Below, in pieces: positions 35,032 through 46,731 of a stretch of DNA of 64,000 bases. Position 1 is the stretch's first letter; every line of letters starts with the position of its first letter. This stretch comes from Lycium barbarum (Eukaryota; Streptophyta; Magnoliopsida; Solanales; Solanaceae): assembly GCF_019175385.1 (NCBI RefSeq), contig NC_083341.1, positions 91,600,321-91,664,320 on the forward strand. The letters are read 5' to 3'. The notes under the pieces were generated by a model that saw nothing but the letters and a program-made list of their open reading frames with translations, was not told the DNA's origin and searched no databases. The translations under genes and the position numbers were made by a program.

Positions 35032-35172
35032 ATTATATAGATATGGGATCTAGGCGGTTAAATTTCCCAGCCAACCGGGAAATGCCACGTGTCCCATAAT
35101 TAATAAGAAGTGACTTGAAACGACGTGCGTTACGGCGGTTGTCAGTGCTGACCATCCGGGATGAGACACGTG
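35032..35172 (-). promoter_or_regulatory. Promoter of the antisense gene in element A
   Basis: On the minus strand a TATATAAT box lies at 35039-35032, about 340 bp before the ATG at 34691. Two G-boxes (CACGTG) lie just upstream at 35086-35091 and 35167-35172. Element B keeps the same TATA and both G-boxes at the same spacing. G-boxes bind plant bZIP and bHLH factors; expression itself cannot be seen. Confidence 0.5.
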
Positions 35173-35289
35173 GCCGATGACAGAGGGACGTGACGCAACT
35201 GTTCCGCCAAAATGAAAAGATAATAACGAGCATATGGAACCCCCGGTTTCTTGATTCATCCACTTCCCATTACTCCGATAAGACTACGG

Positions 35290-35311
35290 TCCGAAAAGTG
35301 TGGGGACTATC
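35290..35311 (+). other. Polypurine tract of element A
   Basis: The purine-rich CCGAAAAGTGTGGGGACTAT sits immediately before the 3' LTR and is shared with element B (GGAAAGTGTGGGGACTATC before 57935). It would prime plus-strand DNA synthesis. Confidence 0.6.
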
Positions 35312-35976
35312 TGTATACCGTAAAAATCGGATATATGCTAGACTGGAGACCGAGGGAAGAAAGAAACGAGCACGAGCATAAGGACGTCGTTTGGTCCGGT
35401 TTCTCCATAGCAGAGTTGATCGTGGCCGTTGGTCCGGTTGATCGTGGCCGTTGGTCCGGTTGATCGTGGCCGTTGGTCCGGTTGATCATGGCCGTTGGTC
35501 CGAGTGATCCGTTACACAATTGCCACGCGTCAATACCGTTCTGCCTCATTGTACTGCCAATCGTACGGGTGTCAGACCGTACGACCCAACCTTATCCTTT
35601 TTAGGATTTTTCTTTATTCAAAAGGGCTTTATGTTATATGAGGCCCATAAGGCAAAACTATAAATAGGAGGCATTAGTTTACTTTCAAGGGTTGGCTTCT
35701 TCAGCTCTAGAACATTGTAATAGCAAAAAACATAAAATCTCCCTCTCATTCTCTGATTTTGGTCTGGATTCAGTGTGTTATTCTTTAGCTTTATTCAATT
35801 AAACAATATTCATATATTATTAAATACATATATTTAGTGCAAACCATCGATTACTATTCAGATTGTCCATAGCTGATCCTAATCCATTTTCTCCCAATCG
35901 AAATAGATTAAAGCTCAACCACATATCCTATACCTCATTTACAAATTTAATTGATTACCTAAATTCGGGGTAAACA
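35312..35976 (+). repeat. 3' LTR of element A (665 bp)
   Basis: It begins TGTATACCGTAAAAATCGG and ends GGGGTAAACA, followed by the GAATT duplication. Compared with the 5' LTR it lacks about 50 bp near 35360, but carries four copies instead of two of the 22-bp unit (starts at 35415, 35437, 35459 and 35481). TATA box at 35659-35666. Confidence 0.9.
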
Positions 35977-35981
35977 GAATT

Positions 35982-37059
35982 ATCACTTAAACGAGGATTT
36001 GCGATAAAAAATTGACGGATAGAAGTCTGCTTGAAATTATCACATCAGTGAGGAAAATTGACGAACTCGCTCAAACCTTTCCAATAGCCATCGACAGTTA
36101 GTTAAATTAAAAACGGTCTTTTTTAACAACCGAGGAAAAAATTACAGCAAAATCGACGGAGTCCGTCGATTGTCTCAAAAAAATAAATTCACAACACACT
36201 TAAATGCCCCTGCTGAAAATGGAACCTAAGTCTATACCATGGCAGTAACTACTCTTTCACTAGACCACGTGTGCTCACTAATGTAAGGTTTCCATCTTTT
36301 ATTTATACTCTTCAACTACTTTTCCGTCGGTTTTATTTATTTATTTGTTTAACAAAAAAATCATAGTTTCGGTGCGTTTTTGCACGAAATTAACCGACAC
36401 CCGTCCGTTGATTCTCTTACAAAATTCATAGTTTTTGTGCATTTTTGCACGTAACTAAACGACATATATGTGCGCTGATTCTCTTGTGAAACAAAATTCA
36501 TTGATTTTCTAACAGTGTCCTTGCGGTAACCTTGACGGAACAGTTGACCGACGGTGTCTACAATTTTTATGTCTCGATACAACGCCATTTTTATTAGTGT
36601 ACCCTTATCTATGAGTGCTAAGTAGTGGCTCAAAGTACCAACTACATAGCTCTAATGCTGAATGAAGGAATTCCCATTTTATCAATTCGAAGAGTTCCTT
36701 TAACATCACTAGGCAGTTCACTCTCTTGCTGAAAGATTCTGCCTTGATTAAGAGTAATAGAATGTTTGTAAAGCATCTACAACCATATTGTCTTCTCTAA
36801 AATAATGTGTCACTTGAATACATCTTATTCTTACCATCTCTTATATCCTTTCCACATCTTTCTATAGATTCCACAGAGATTTTGTACTTGTTTTGGATCG
36901 TGTGTCTAAATAGTTCAACAATGAAATTAGAGTAGTTTTGGCCACAACACCAGCTAAACCCCAAACAAATCAACTTGAGTTTCACTAATATTGTTACTTG
37001 AGAAGTGAAGAGGATGAACAAAGTCCATATTAACTCCCCATTTCTTTTTCTAACAATTT
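35982..37059. other. Older host strip between elements A and Tekay
   Basis: Holds old repeat DNA. AATCGACGGAGTCCGTCGATT near 36140-36170 is a short palindrome. A roughly 65-bp direct pair (TCATAGTTTCGGTGCGTTTT and TCATAGTTTTTGTGCATTTT) starts at 36361 and 36426. A degraded retroelement coding trace follows at 36640-37020. No intact gene. Confidence 0.5.
36640..37020 (-). pseudogene. Trace of a retroelement RNase H-like C-terminus
   Basis: The minus strand, with several frame changes and stops, reads pieces such as THYFREDNMVVDAL and LPSDVKGTLRIDKMGIPS. These recall the end of plant RNase H-like (RVT_3) domains of non-LTR elements (HxFREANxVADxLA, then LPxxxxGxLxxDKxGxPS). The identification is weak and rests on short motifs. 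Confidence 0.3.
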
Positions 37060-37064
37060 TACTT

Positions 37065-37542
37065 TGTCACGACCCAGTCCCGTGGGCCATGACTAGTGCC
37101 CGAGCTGGACACTCGTATACATACCTGTTAGACATAGTCAGACTGAAACTATAGACAATATGGGAATTGGCAAAGACCCGAAGGTTCACAACATCACATA
37201 TCATGATAACCTGTCTCCCGAGGAGTCACAACGAATCACAACGTAATAAGATACGCAAGCCGACAAGGCTGCCACTATATACCATTATGATACGCAAGCT
37301 GACAAGGCTGCCACTACATGTAAATATACTACGCAAGCCGACAAGGCTTCCACTACATATTGATACAATATTCAAGCCGGCAAGGCTGCCACAACAAACA
37401 GAAATATCCACAACAAACCATATAGACACAGCTGATCATATTCTATATACAACCCACACATATGTCTACAGACCTCTAAGAGTATCGATAGTGAAATATG
37501 ACGGGACAGGGCCCCATCGTACCCCTGGATAAACATATATAT

Positions 37543-37582
<40 letters not shown>

Positions 37583-37949
37583 GTCAAAAGATCTGTACCA
37601 AAAGTCTAGGCTCCGGAACAATGGAGCTCTCCAAGACAGCTGAGTGGAAATCCTAAGCTGGAGGATCACCAAATCGAGTATCTGTACCTGCGGGCTTGAA
37701 ACGCAGCCCCCCGAAGAAAGGGGGTCAGTACGAGATATGTACTGAGTATATAAAGCATGAAACACAATAAAGAGGATCATGATTGAAATAGAAATTACAG
37801 GAGACAAGTATGACTTTCAAAATACCAATACACTTGCCTTATAAAATGTGAAACATGCATATCAATATCATATATCATATCCGACCCAGTATGGGACTCG
37901 GTGAATAAAGTCATCACATACCATCCTTGGCGCCACAATCACATCATCA

Positions 37950-37989
<40 letters not shown>

Positions 37990-39659
37990 GTATCCCGGCC
38001 CTCTAGTGAGGGACTCGGTGAACAATGCAATGAAACTGTGCACGAGAACGTACCCCGACCCGGGACTCGGTGAAAGATATATTGAGGCCTGCACGAGCAG
38101 AGTAGTGAGCAACCATATGCAAACTAAATCATATCTGAGACTCAATAGGATAATCAAAATGAACTATCATTTGAAAATCAAGACAATAGTCATACCAAGT
38201 ACCCTTCGAATGTCACTATGGATTATATCAAAATAGGACGCCCGAAATCATAGACACGTATCATGACATAATAAAATAAGTTCTGGGAATCAAGAACATT
38301 AGCCATCCTAGTGTCTTTAAGAATAGGACTTCTTGGGAGTCATATACACGTCGTCTGTTTGTTTCATAAAGATCATGCCAAAGGAAGGAAAGGATAGCTT
38401 TACATACCTTTTATGGGTTAACCGTAACCAAGTTCGCTGTGTCGCCCCTTTAGCCTATTTAATATGAAAGTAACGCTATCGTTAGTAAACTATACTTTCT
38501 AGCTTATAAATCTACAACCAATCACTTGTAGGAATCATTATTTAGCTCATACTTTCTTGATTAGGATTTTGGTTGGCTAAGAACTTAACGGAAATCGGGC
38601 AGCATTTCCTCTATATAACTCGCCTAACCCGAACTTCCAATTAATCTCCTGTTATCACAGCAATACCAACAACAACAATAATAGAAATATTCATATCAAA
38701 TCTTTAAAATCCAGCCCACAAATAACTCACACAACCCAATAACCTTTCTTAATCCTTTTCCAATCCAATTCATTAGCATCTAAGATTATACATCAAACAG
38801 ACCAACATACGCTTTGTATACGATACGTTATACACTTCTTTCCTCCAAATTTAGGAGCCACATCACCAACAGCACGACAACAACAAGAACAACAACACAT
38901 GAACATAAGACCACACCTTTAATCTTTCGACTCAACAATTCCATATAACAACTACACCTTTAATTATCATAATTCCTTCATTTTTAACACACAATCAACG
39001 ACACCATTAATCCAATCATACCATAAAATGAGAAGATCTTACCTTAATTTAATTGGAGAAAATTCTACACTCACTTGCACCAATTGCACTATTTCCTCTT
39101 CCTCAATTCAATCCCTTATGTTGCTATCACTTCTTTGGACGTGCAAAATATCTTGGAATTTAATCTAAGCATGAAAGATATATTTTTTTTTAAAAAACCA
39201 TGGCTGGCCGAGAGCTTGGCAGCATGGCTATGCTCCTCCCTCTTTTTCACTTAATCTACAATTTGCAAATGAAAATGAATAGCTAAAATTAGTCATTAAC
39301 TTGACTATGTATGTGATGTCCATCCCTAGGACACGTGCCCCCCCCCCCCCCCATGACTCATCAATTTATATTGTTTTGTTTTATTTTTTTTATTTTCAGT
39401 GGGGCCCACTTAATTATCTAATTAGCTAACTTAATTGATCTTAATTAATCACTAATCTCCACTTAATAATCTAATCATAGTTAATTAATCCCTAATCTCC
39501 ATTAATATTTCTATACTAATTGAAATTTATAAACAAATCGTGCACTAATTAAAATCGAGGATTAAAAGTCCTTATTTCATATCCCAAAAATAATCTCGTC
39601 CTTAACTTATGTCAATTAGCTCACGAATAATTCGACGTACAAAAATACGGGATATAACA
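37065..39659 (-). repeat. 3' LTR of the Tekay element (2595 bp)
   Basis: Plus-strand ends are TGTCACGACCC and GGGATATAACA. It contains four copies of a 39-bp unit (ACGCAAGCCGACAAGGCTGC, starts at about 37253, 37292, 37331 and 37370). It also has (TA)n runs near 37553-37580 and 37950-37987 and a run of about 16 C near 39339, the last two longer than in the other LTR. Confidence 0.93.
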
Positions 39660-39674
39660 TCCTCCCCCCGTTTA
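39660..39674 (-). other. Polypurine tract of the Tekay element
   Basis: The minus strand reads AACGGGGGGAGGA directly before the 3' LTR start TGTTATATCCC. This fixes the element on the minus strand. Confidence 0.85.
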
Positions 39675-39768
39675 GAACATTCGTCCTCGAATGTTAAATT
39701 GGTCCTATAAAGTCTTATAAGAATTTCGGGGAAGTCTCCCTTATCGCTATAACATGTAGTCTCATCTA

Positions 39769-41070
39769 TCAATCAATATAATCAAGTGAAGGACTTAAAT
39801 TGCCTGCAGGCGTAGGGAACATGTAAGGATACTTATTCATCATCTCATCTTCGGCTTCCCAGGTCATCTCTTCTCTGTTATTATTTCGGCATAACACCTT
39901 GACGGAAGCCACATCCTTAGTACGCAATCTCCTAACTTGCCGATCAAGTATAGCTATAGGTTTTTCCTCATAGGACAACTCCTCCATCACCTGGACATCA
40001 TCCACGGGAACTACTCTAGAAGGGTCACCAATGCATTTGCGAAGCATCGACACATGAAAGACTGGATGTACTGCTTCTAGATCGGATGGTAGGTCCAACT
40101 CATAGGCAACCTTGCCTACCCTATGGATAATCTGATAAGGCCCAATGTACCTCGGGCTAAGCTTCCCTTTCCTATCGAATCTCATTACACCCTTCATGGG
40201 TGACACCTTCAAGAACACCCAATCACCAACCTGAAACTCTGAGTGTCGACGTCAATTATCTGCATACGACTTCTGTCGACTCTGGGCTACTAATAATCTC
40301 TCCTGAATAATCTTCACCTTATCAACGGCTTGCTGAATCATGTCTGGGCCTATTAATTTAGTCTCACCAACATCAAACCAACCAATAGGTGACCTGCACT
40401 TCCTCCCATATAAGGCCTCATACGGTGCCATCTGGATACTAGAATGGTAGCTATTATTATAAGCAAACTCGATAAGTGGCAAATGATCGTCCCAGCTACC
40501 TCTGAAGTCAATAACACAGGCCCGCAACATATCTCCTAGCATCTGAATAGTACGCTCGGCCTGCCCATCAGTCTGAGGGTGAAATGTTGTACTAAGACTC
40601 ACCTGTGTCCCCAATCCCTCCTGGAATGATCTCCAGAAGTTAGCTGTAAACTGAGCTCTTCTGTCTGAGATAATAGATATGGGAACCCCACGGAGTCTCA
40701 CTATCTCTATGATATATAACTTTTCATAGTCCTCAGCTGAATAAGTAGTCCTGACTAGAAGAAAATGGGCTGATTTTGTCAGTCTATCCACAATAACCCA
40801 TATAGAATCATATTTCCGTGGAGTGCGAGGTAAACCTGTAATGAAGTCCATGTTAATCACTTCCCATTTCCAAGTCGGGATCTCTATCTCCTGTAATAAT
40901 CCACCAGGCTTCTGATGCTCGACCTTAACCTGTTGACAATTCGGGCACTGAGCGACAAACTCCGCTATGTCCCTTTTCATGCCATCCCACCAATATAAAC
41001 ATCTGAGGTCATGATACATCTTTGTTGACCCTAGATGAACAGAATAGCGGGCATAGTGTGCCTCTCCCAT
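39769..41070 (-). pseudogene. Tekay integrase and chromodomain part of pol
   Basis: The first ORF (41070-40252) holds the integrase zinc region (VHLGSTKMYHD, CPNCQQVK) and a core with D in IVDRLTKSAHF, D in ISDRRAQF (usually SDRGTQF) and E in QAERTIQML. A single TGA, where the family has an Arg codon (ADN*RRHSEF), breaks the frame at 40252. The second ORF (40218-39769) continues with VSPMKGVMRFDRKGKLSPRY and ends in a chromodomain-like segment (AILDRQVRRLRTKDVASVKV, EEMTWEAEDEM). Chromodomains in this lineage direct insertion to heterochromatin. The lost N-terminal part lies in the deletion near 41130. Confidence 0.88.
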
Positions 41071-41145
41071 AACCTGTTGCCGTAGCCTGCAACCTCAGGT
41101 ACACATAATCTACCTCTGTACCGTAGCACCCCGTCAGGTGTAACC

Positions 41146-43962
41146 TCAAACGGGGTCTTCTCCTTTTAAAGGCGCTGAAATCGCGGCAAATATTTCTACG
41201 AACCTCCTGTAATATCCTGCTAGCCCCAGAAAACTACATACCTCAGTAGGTGTCGTAGGTCTAGGCCAAGTCTTTACCGCCTCAATCTTCTGTGTATCTA
41301 CTCGAATGCCATCAACTCCAATAATATGCCCCAAGAATGCCACTGAAGTCAACCAGAATTCACATTTAGAAAACTTAGCATACAACTTCTGGTGATGGAG
41401 CACTCTAAGTACCGTCCTCAAATGGTCTGCATGCTCCTCTTCTGATCGTGAATAGACCAGAATATCATCGATAAATACAATCACAAACATATCTAGGAAC
41501 GGCTTGAATACTCGGTTCATTAGATCCATAAATACTGCTGGAGCATTGGTCAGCCCAAATGACATCACTCTAAACTCATAATGCCCGTATCGGGTCCTGA
41601 ATGCAGTCTTCGGAATATCTGCTTCCTTTACCCGCACCTGGTGATAGCCTGACCGCAAATCTATCTTCGAGAAGCACTTAGCACCCTGCAACTGGTCAAA
41701 TAGATCATCAATCCTGGGGAGGGGATATCTATTCTTTATTGTTACTTTATTCAGCTGCCTATAATCAATACACATCCGCAGCGATCCATCCTTCTTTCTC
41801 ACAAATAATACCGGTGCTCCCCAAGGTGATGTGATGGGCCTGATGAAGCCCTTTTCTAATAAGTCTCTCAGTTGCTCCTTTAACTCCTTCAGCTCTGCAG
41901 GTGCCATTCTATAAGGAGGAATAGATATGGGCTGAGTATCTGGCAATACATCTATAGTGAACTCTATCTCCCGCTCAGGAGGAAGACCTGGAAGTTCATC
42001 TGGAAATACATCTGGAAATTCATTAACTATCAGGACTGACTGAAGAGGCGGTACCTCTTCTTTCAAGTCATGCACACGAACCACATGATAAATATAACCC
42101 TTTCTAACCATCTTCCTTGCCTCGTGGTATGAAATAAACTTACGCCTCGGCGATGCTGTATTCCCCATCCACTCTATAATCGGCTCCCCTGGGAACTGAA
42201 TTCGAACTATCTTTTCTCTACAATCAACGTTAGCATAACAAAAAGCTAACCAATCCATACCCATAATAACATCAAACTCCGTCATATCTAACTCTATCAG
42301 ATCCGCCACGGTATGACGACTATATATAATCACCGAACAATTTCTATATACTTGCTTTGCTATAACAGAATCTCCTACCGGTGTAGCTACCGCAAATGGT
42401 TCTATCAACTCGGGTTCTATTCCGATTCTACCTGTAACAAAGGGAGATATATATGATAAGGTGGAGCCTGGATCTATCAATGTATATACATCCCGAGAGA
42501 GAATCGATAATATACCTGTAACCACATTTGGTGACGCCTCCTGGTCCTGTCTACTAGCCAAAACATATATGCGGTTCGAAGGACCGCTAGAACTGGAAGC
42601 TCCGCCGCGACCTCTACCATGGCCTGCCGGTGTCTGAATACCCTGCCCCATAGGGCGCATAGCTACAGAAGAAGATGAACCAGCAATCGATCCAGTAGGC
42701 TGAGCCACACCACCTGGACCGCCTCCAAGCGAACACTCTCTCATAATATGGCCTTGAAGGCCGCAAGAAAAACAAGCACCTGCAGCACGACGGCATTCCC
42801 TAGGATGGAGCCTGCCACACTTAGAACACCGAGGCAAAGGTAGCCTCGACTGACTCAAACCTCTGTTCAACTGCGAACCCGAAGCTCTGGAGCTCTGACC
42901 AGCCCCTGAATACCCTGTACTATCAAATCTCCTGCCTATAAACTGTGGGGGTGCACTCCGTGCTGGCTGGGAAGAATATCTAATATGCTGCTGAGGCTGC
43001 CCGCCTCGAAACTCGCTAGGATGACCAGCCGATCTAGCCCTCTTATGCTGACCTCTGTCATAATATCTATCTGGCTGACATCCTCTGTGTCGATCCTCTA
43101 CCCCCTGTGCATATGCCTGTATCCGAGCGATATCTATACCTGGCTGAAGAGCCACTGCCATACAGCCATCAATCAAGTAACGATCCAGTCCCATCACATA
43201 ACGATGCACTCTATCAGCCATATCAGCTACAATAGTAGGCGCATATCTGGCCAACGAATCAAACTCAAGACTATAATCTCGAACGCTCCTGCCACTCTGC
43301 CTCAGATGTAAGAATCTATCAACTCTGGCTCGCCTCATCTCTGGAGGCAGGAAGTGACCAAGAAAGGCCTCCACAAACTCATCCCATACTGCTGGAGGAG
43401 CATCCTCGCCCCTAGATAACTCCCACGACTCATACCAATTAACAACTATGTCACGCAACCGATATGAAGCCAACTCTACAGATTCAGTCTCAGAAGCCTT
43501 GATTATCCTCAACGTACGCTGCATCTGCCGAATGAACTCCTGCGGGTCATCCTCGGGCTTTGACCCTAAAAACTCTGGAGGATTACAGCTTAAGAAGTCG
43601 CGGGCCCTCAAACTATCATGTCTATCCACATGGTCAACTCCTAGTGCATGCCTGCGAGCCTGCCCTGCCACTAATCTGGTCAGCAACTGAACTGCATCTC
43701 TCATGGCTCTATCCTCCGCCCCTGGCTGAGGAGCTGGGGGCTCGGGTACTGGAACCTCAGGAGCTGGCGGTGGAGCCGCCCCCTGATCTGGAGCTGCTAC
43801 TGCTCTAGGTTCCTCTGGAAGTGGCGGTGTAGCAGAACTCGCCGACAGGAACACAATCTCAGGCATAAGCTGGGGACGGGCCCTAGTAACTCTTCGAGTC
43901 TGGCTAGTATCTCCTGCTACCGATTTGCCCATCTAGGCAGCTGTCGCTTTCCTTAGAGGCAT
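41146..43962 (-). pseudogene. Tekay gag-protease-RT polyprotein, truncated
   Basis: The likely original ATG is at 43962 (MPLRKATAA), but codon 10 is TAG. The open part runs from MGKSVAG at 43932 for 928 codons. Gag is at about residues 110-280 ([30 protein letters not shown]). The knuckle [14 protein letters not shown] is C-X2-C-X4-H-X4-C. Protease has [14 protein letters not shown]. The RT has [14 protein letters not shown] and the catalytic [12 protein letters not shown]. It stops at 41146 soon after [16 protein letters not shown], where RNase H should start. The frame change there marks the edge of an internal deletion that joins to [15 protein letters not shown] of the integrase leader. 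Confidence 0.9.
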
Positions 43963-44150
43963 AACTGTAAACATAAGAATCTGTTAGGGAGGGATTATCC
44001 TGATAATATATCTCTATCGCACGATCTAGAGTAGGAAAGAAAGACAACATCCTAAATGTCCTGTAGCTTCCTGTTTATAGATGTGGTGCACAATACACCG
44101 ATAAACACGACTCTACTAGACACGGTCTATAAACACTCCGAGGATGAACT

Positions 44151-44162
44151 GCTCTGATACCA
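44151..44162 (-). other. Primer binding site of the Tekay element (initiator tRNA-Met)
   Basis: The minus strand reads TGGTATCAGAGC four bases inside the 5' LTR. It is complementary to the 3' end of plant initiator methionine tRNA, the usual primer of this lineage. Confidence 0.92.
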
Positions 44163-44166
44163 CTTT

Positions 44167-44636
44167 TGTCATGACCCATCCCCGTGGGCCATGACTAGTG
44201 CTCGAGCTGGACACTCGTATACGTACCTGTTAGACATAGTCAGACTGAAACTATAGACAATATGGGAATTGGCAAAGACCCGAAGGTTCACAACATCACA
44301 TATCATGATAACCTGTCTCCGGAGGAGTCACAACCAATCACAACGTAATAAGATACGCAAGCCGACAAGGCTACCACTATATACCATTATGATACGCAAG
44401 CCGACAAGGCTGCCACTACATGTCAATATACTACGCAAGCCGATAAGGCTGCCACTACATATCGATACAATATGCAAGCCGGCAAGGCTGCCATAACAAA
44501 CAGAAATATCCACAACAAACCATATAGACACAACTGATCATATTCTATATACAATCCACACATATGTGTACAGACCTCTAAGAGTATCGATAGTGAAATA
44601 TGACAGGACAGGGCCCCGTCGTACCCCTGGATAAAC

Positions 44637-44675
<39 letters not shown>

Positions 44676-46700
44676 CGTCAAAAGATCTGTACCAAAAGTC
44701 TAGGCTCCGGAACAATGGAGCTCTCCAAGACAGCTGAGTGGAAATCCTAAGCTGGAGGATCACCAAATCGAGTATCTGTACCTGCGGGCTTGAAACGCAG
44801 CCCCCCGAAGAAAGGGGGTCAGTATGAGATATGTACTGAGTATATAAAGCATGAAACACAATAAAGAGGATCATGATTGAAATAGAAATTACAGGAGACA
44901 AGTATGACTTTCAAAATACCAATACACTTGCCTTATAAAATGTGAAACATGCATATCAATATCATATATCATATCCGGCCCACTATGGAACTCGGTGAAT
45001 AAAGTCATCACATACCATCCTTGCCGCCAAAATCACATCATCATATCATATATATATATATACCGTATCCCGACCCTCTAGTGAGGGACTAGGTGAACAA
45101 TGCAATGAAACTGTGCACGAGAATGTACCCCGGCCCGGGACTTGGTGAAAGATATATTGAGGCATGCACGAGCAGAGTAGTGAGCAACCATATGCAAACT
45201 AAATCATATCTGAGACTCAATAGGATAATCAAAATGTACTATCATTTGAAAATCAAGACAATAGTCATACCAAGTACCCTTCGAATGTCACTATGGATTA
45301 TATCAAAATAGGACGGCCGAAATCATAGACACGTATCAAGACATAATAAAATAAGTTCTGGGAATCAAGAATAGGAGCTTCTTTGGAGTCATATACACGT
45401 CGTCTGTTTGTTTCATAAAGATCATGCCAAAGGAAGGAAAGGATGGCTTTACATACCTGTTATGGGTTAACCGTAACCAAGTTCGCTGTGTCGCCCCTTT
45501 AGCCTATTTAATATGAAAGTAACGCTATCGTTAGTAAACTATACTTTCTAGCTTATAAATCTACAACCAATCACTTGTAGGAATCATTATTTAGCTCATA
45601 CTTTCTTGATTAGGATTTTGGTTGGCTAAGAACTTAACGGAAATCGGGCAGCATTTCCTCTATATAACTCGCCTAACCCGAACTTCCAATTAATCTCCTG
45701 TTATCACAGCAATACCAACAACAACAATAATAGAAATATTCATATCAAATCTTTAAAATCCAGCCCACAAACAACTCAAACAACCCAATAACCTTTCTTA
45801 ATCCTTTTCCAATCCAATTCATTAGCATCTAAGATTATACATCAAACAGACCAACATACGCTTTGTATACGATACGTTATACACTTCTTTCCTCCAAATT
45901 AGGAGCTACATCACCAACAACACGACAACAACAAGAACAACAACACATGAACATAAGACCACACCTTTAATCTTTCGACTCAACAATTCCATATAACAAC
46001 TACACCTTTAATTATCATAATTCCTTCATTTTTAACACAAAATCAACGACACCATTAATCCAATCATACCATAAAATGAGAAGATCTTACCTTAATTTAA
46101 TTGGAGCAAATTCTACACTCACTTGCACCAATTGCACTATTTCCTCTTCCTCAATTCAATCCCTTATGTTGCTATCACTTCCTTGGACGTGCAAACTATC
46201 TTGGAATTTAATCTAAGCAAGAAAAATATTTTTTTTAAAAAATAAACCATGGCTGGCCGAGAGCTTGGCAGCCATGGCTATGCTCCTCCCTCTTTTTCAC
46301 TTAATCTACAATTTGCAAATGAAAATGAATAGCTAAAATTAGTCATTAACTTGACTATGTATATGATGTCCATCCCTAGGACACGTGCCCCCCCTAATGA
46401 CTCATCAATTTATATTGTTTTGTTTTTTTTTTATTTTCGGTGGGGCCCACTTAATTATCTAATTAGCTAACTTAATTAATCGAAATTAATCACTAATGTC
46501 CACTTAATAATATAATCATAGTTAATTAATCCCTAATCTCCATTAATATTTTTATACTAATTGAAATTTATAAACAAATCGTGCACTAATTAAAATCGAG
46601 GATTAAAAGTCCTTATTTCATATCCCAAAAATAATCTCGACCTTAACTCATGTCAATTAGCTCACGAATAATTCGATGTACAAACATTCGGGATATAACA
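44167..46700 (-). repeat. 5' LTR of the Tekay element (2534 bp)
   Basis: It matches the LTR at 37065-39659 end to end, with small indels mainly at (TA)n and C-run sites. It has the same four 39-bp units at about 44355-44497. The plus-strand ends are TGTCATGACCC and GGGATATAACA, followed by TACTT. Confidence 0.93.
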
Positions 46701-46731
46701 TACTTGCTGCTTCTTTTCCTTAACTTCAAAC

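Larger units (their letters stand above)
21808..35981 (+). mobile_element. Tat-lineage Ty3/gypsy retrotransposon A, with target duplication
   Basis: The target duplication GAATT flanks the element at 21808-21812 and 35977-35981; the element itself is 21813-35976. Order: 5' LTR, PBS, gag-protease, RT, RNase H, second (archaeal-type) RNase H, integrase, spacer, antisense gene, purine tract, 3' LTR. Two RNase H domains in a row and an antisense ORF near the 3' LTR are Tat/Retand traits. The copy is dead: gag-pol has at least eight stops and frameshifts, and a 2.5-kb solo LTR sits in the integrase. By eye the two LTRs differ at roughly 20 sites over about 480 comparable bases. Confidence 0.92.
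37060..46705 (-). mobile_element. Tekay-type Ty3/gypsy chromovirus, internally deleted, with target duplication
   Basis: TACTT at 37060-37064 and 46701-46705 flanks an element of 9636 bp. The minus-strand order is 5' LTR (46700-44167), PBS, gag-protease-RT, integrase, chromodomain-like tail, polypurine tract and 3' LTR (39659-37065). The RNase H and the N-terminal part of the integrase region are deleted. LTRs over 2.5 kb and a C-terminal chromodomain are Tekay/Del traits. Sampled stretches of the two LTRs look nearly identical, so it appears younger than element A. Confidence 0.93.

Noticed and set aside
37253..37400. Evenly spaced repeats that resemble a CRISPR array
   Set aside because: Period 39 bp with near-identical spacers, located in a plant LTR and duplicated in its partner LTR; these are tandem repeats.
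39330..39352. Long C-run in the Tekay 3' LTR as a regulatory feature
   Set aside because: The partner LTR has only about 7 C at the same place. It is best read as slippage or a sequencing artefact.
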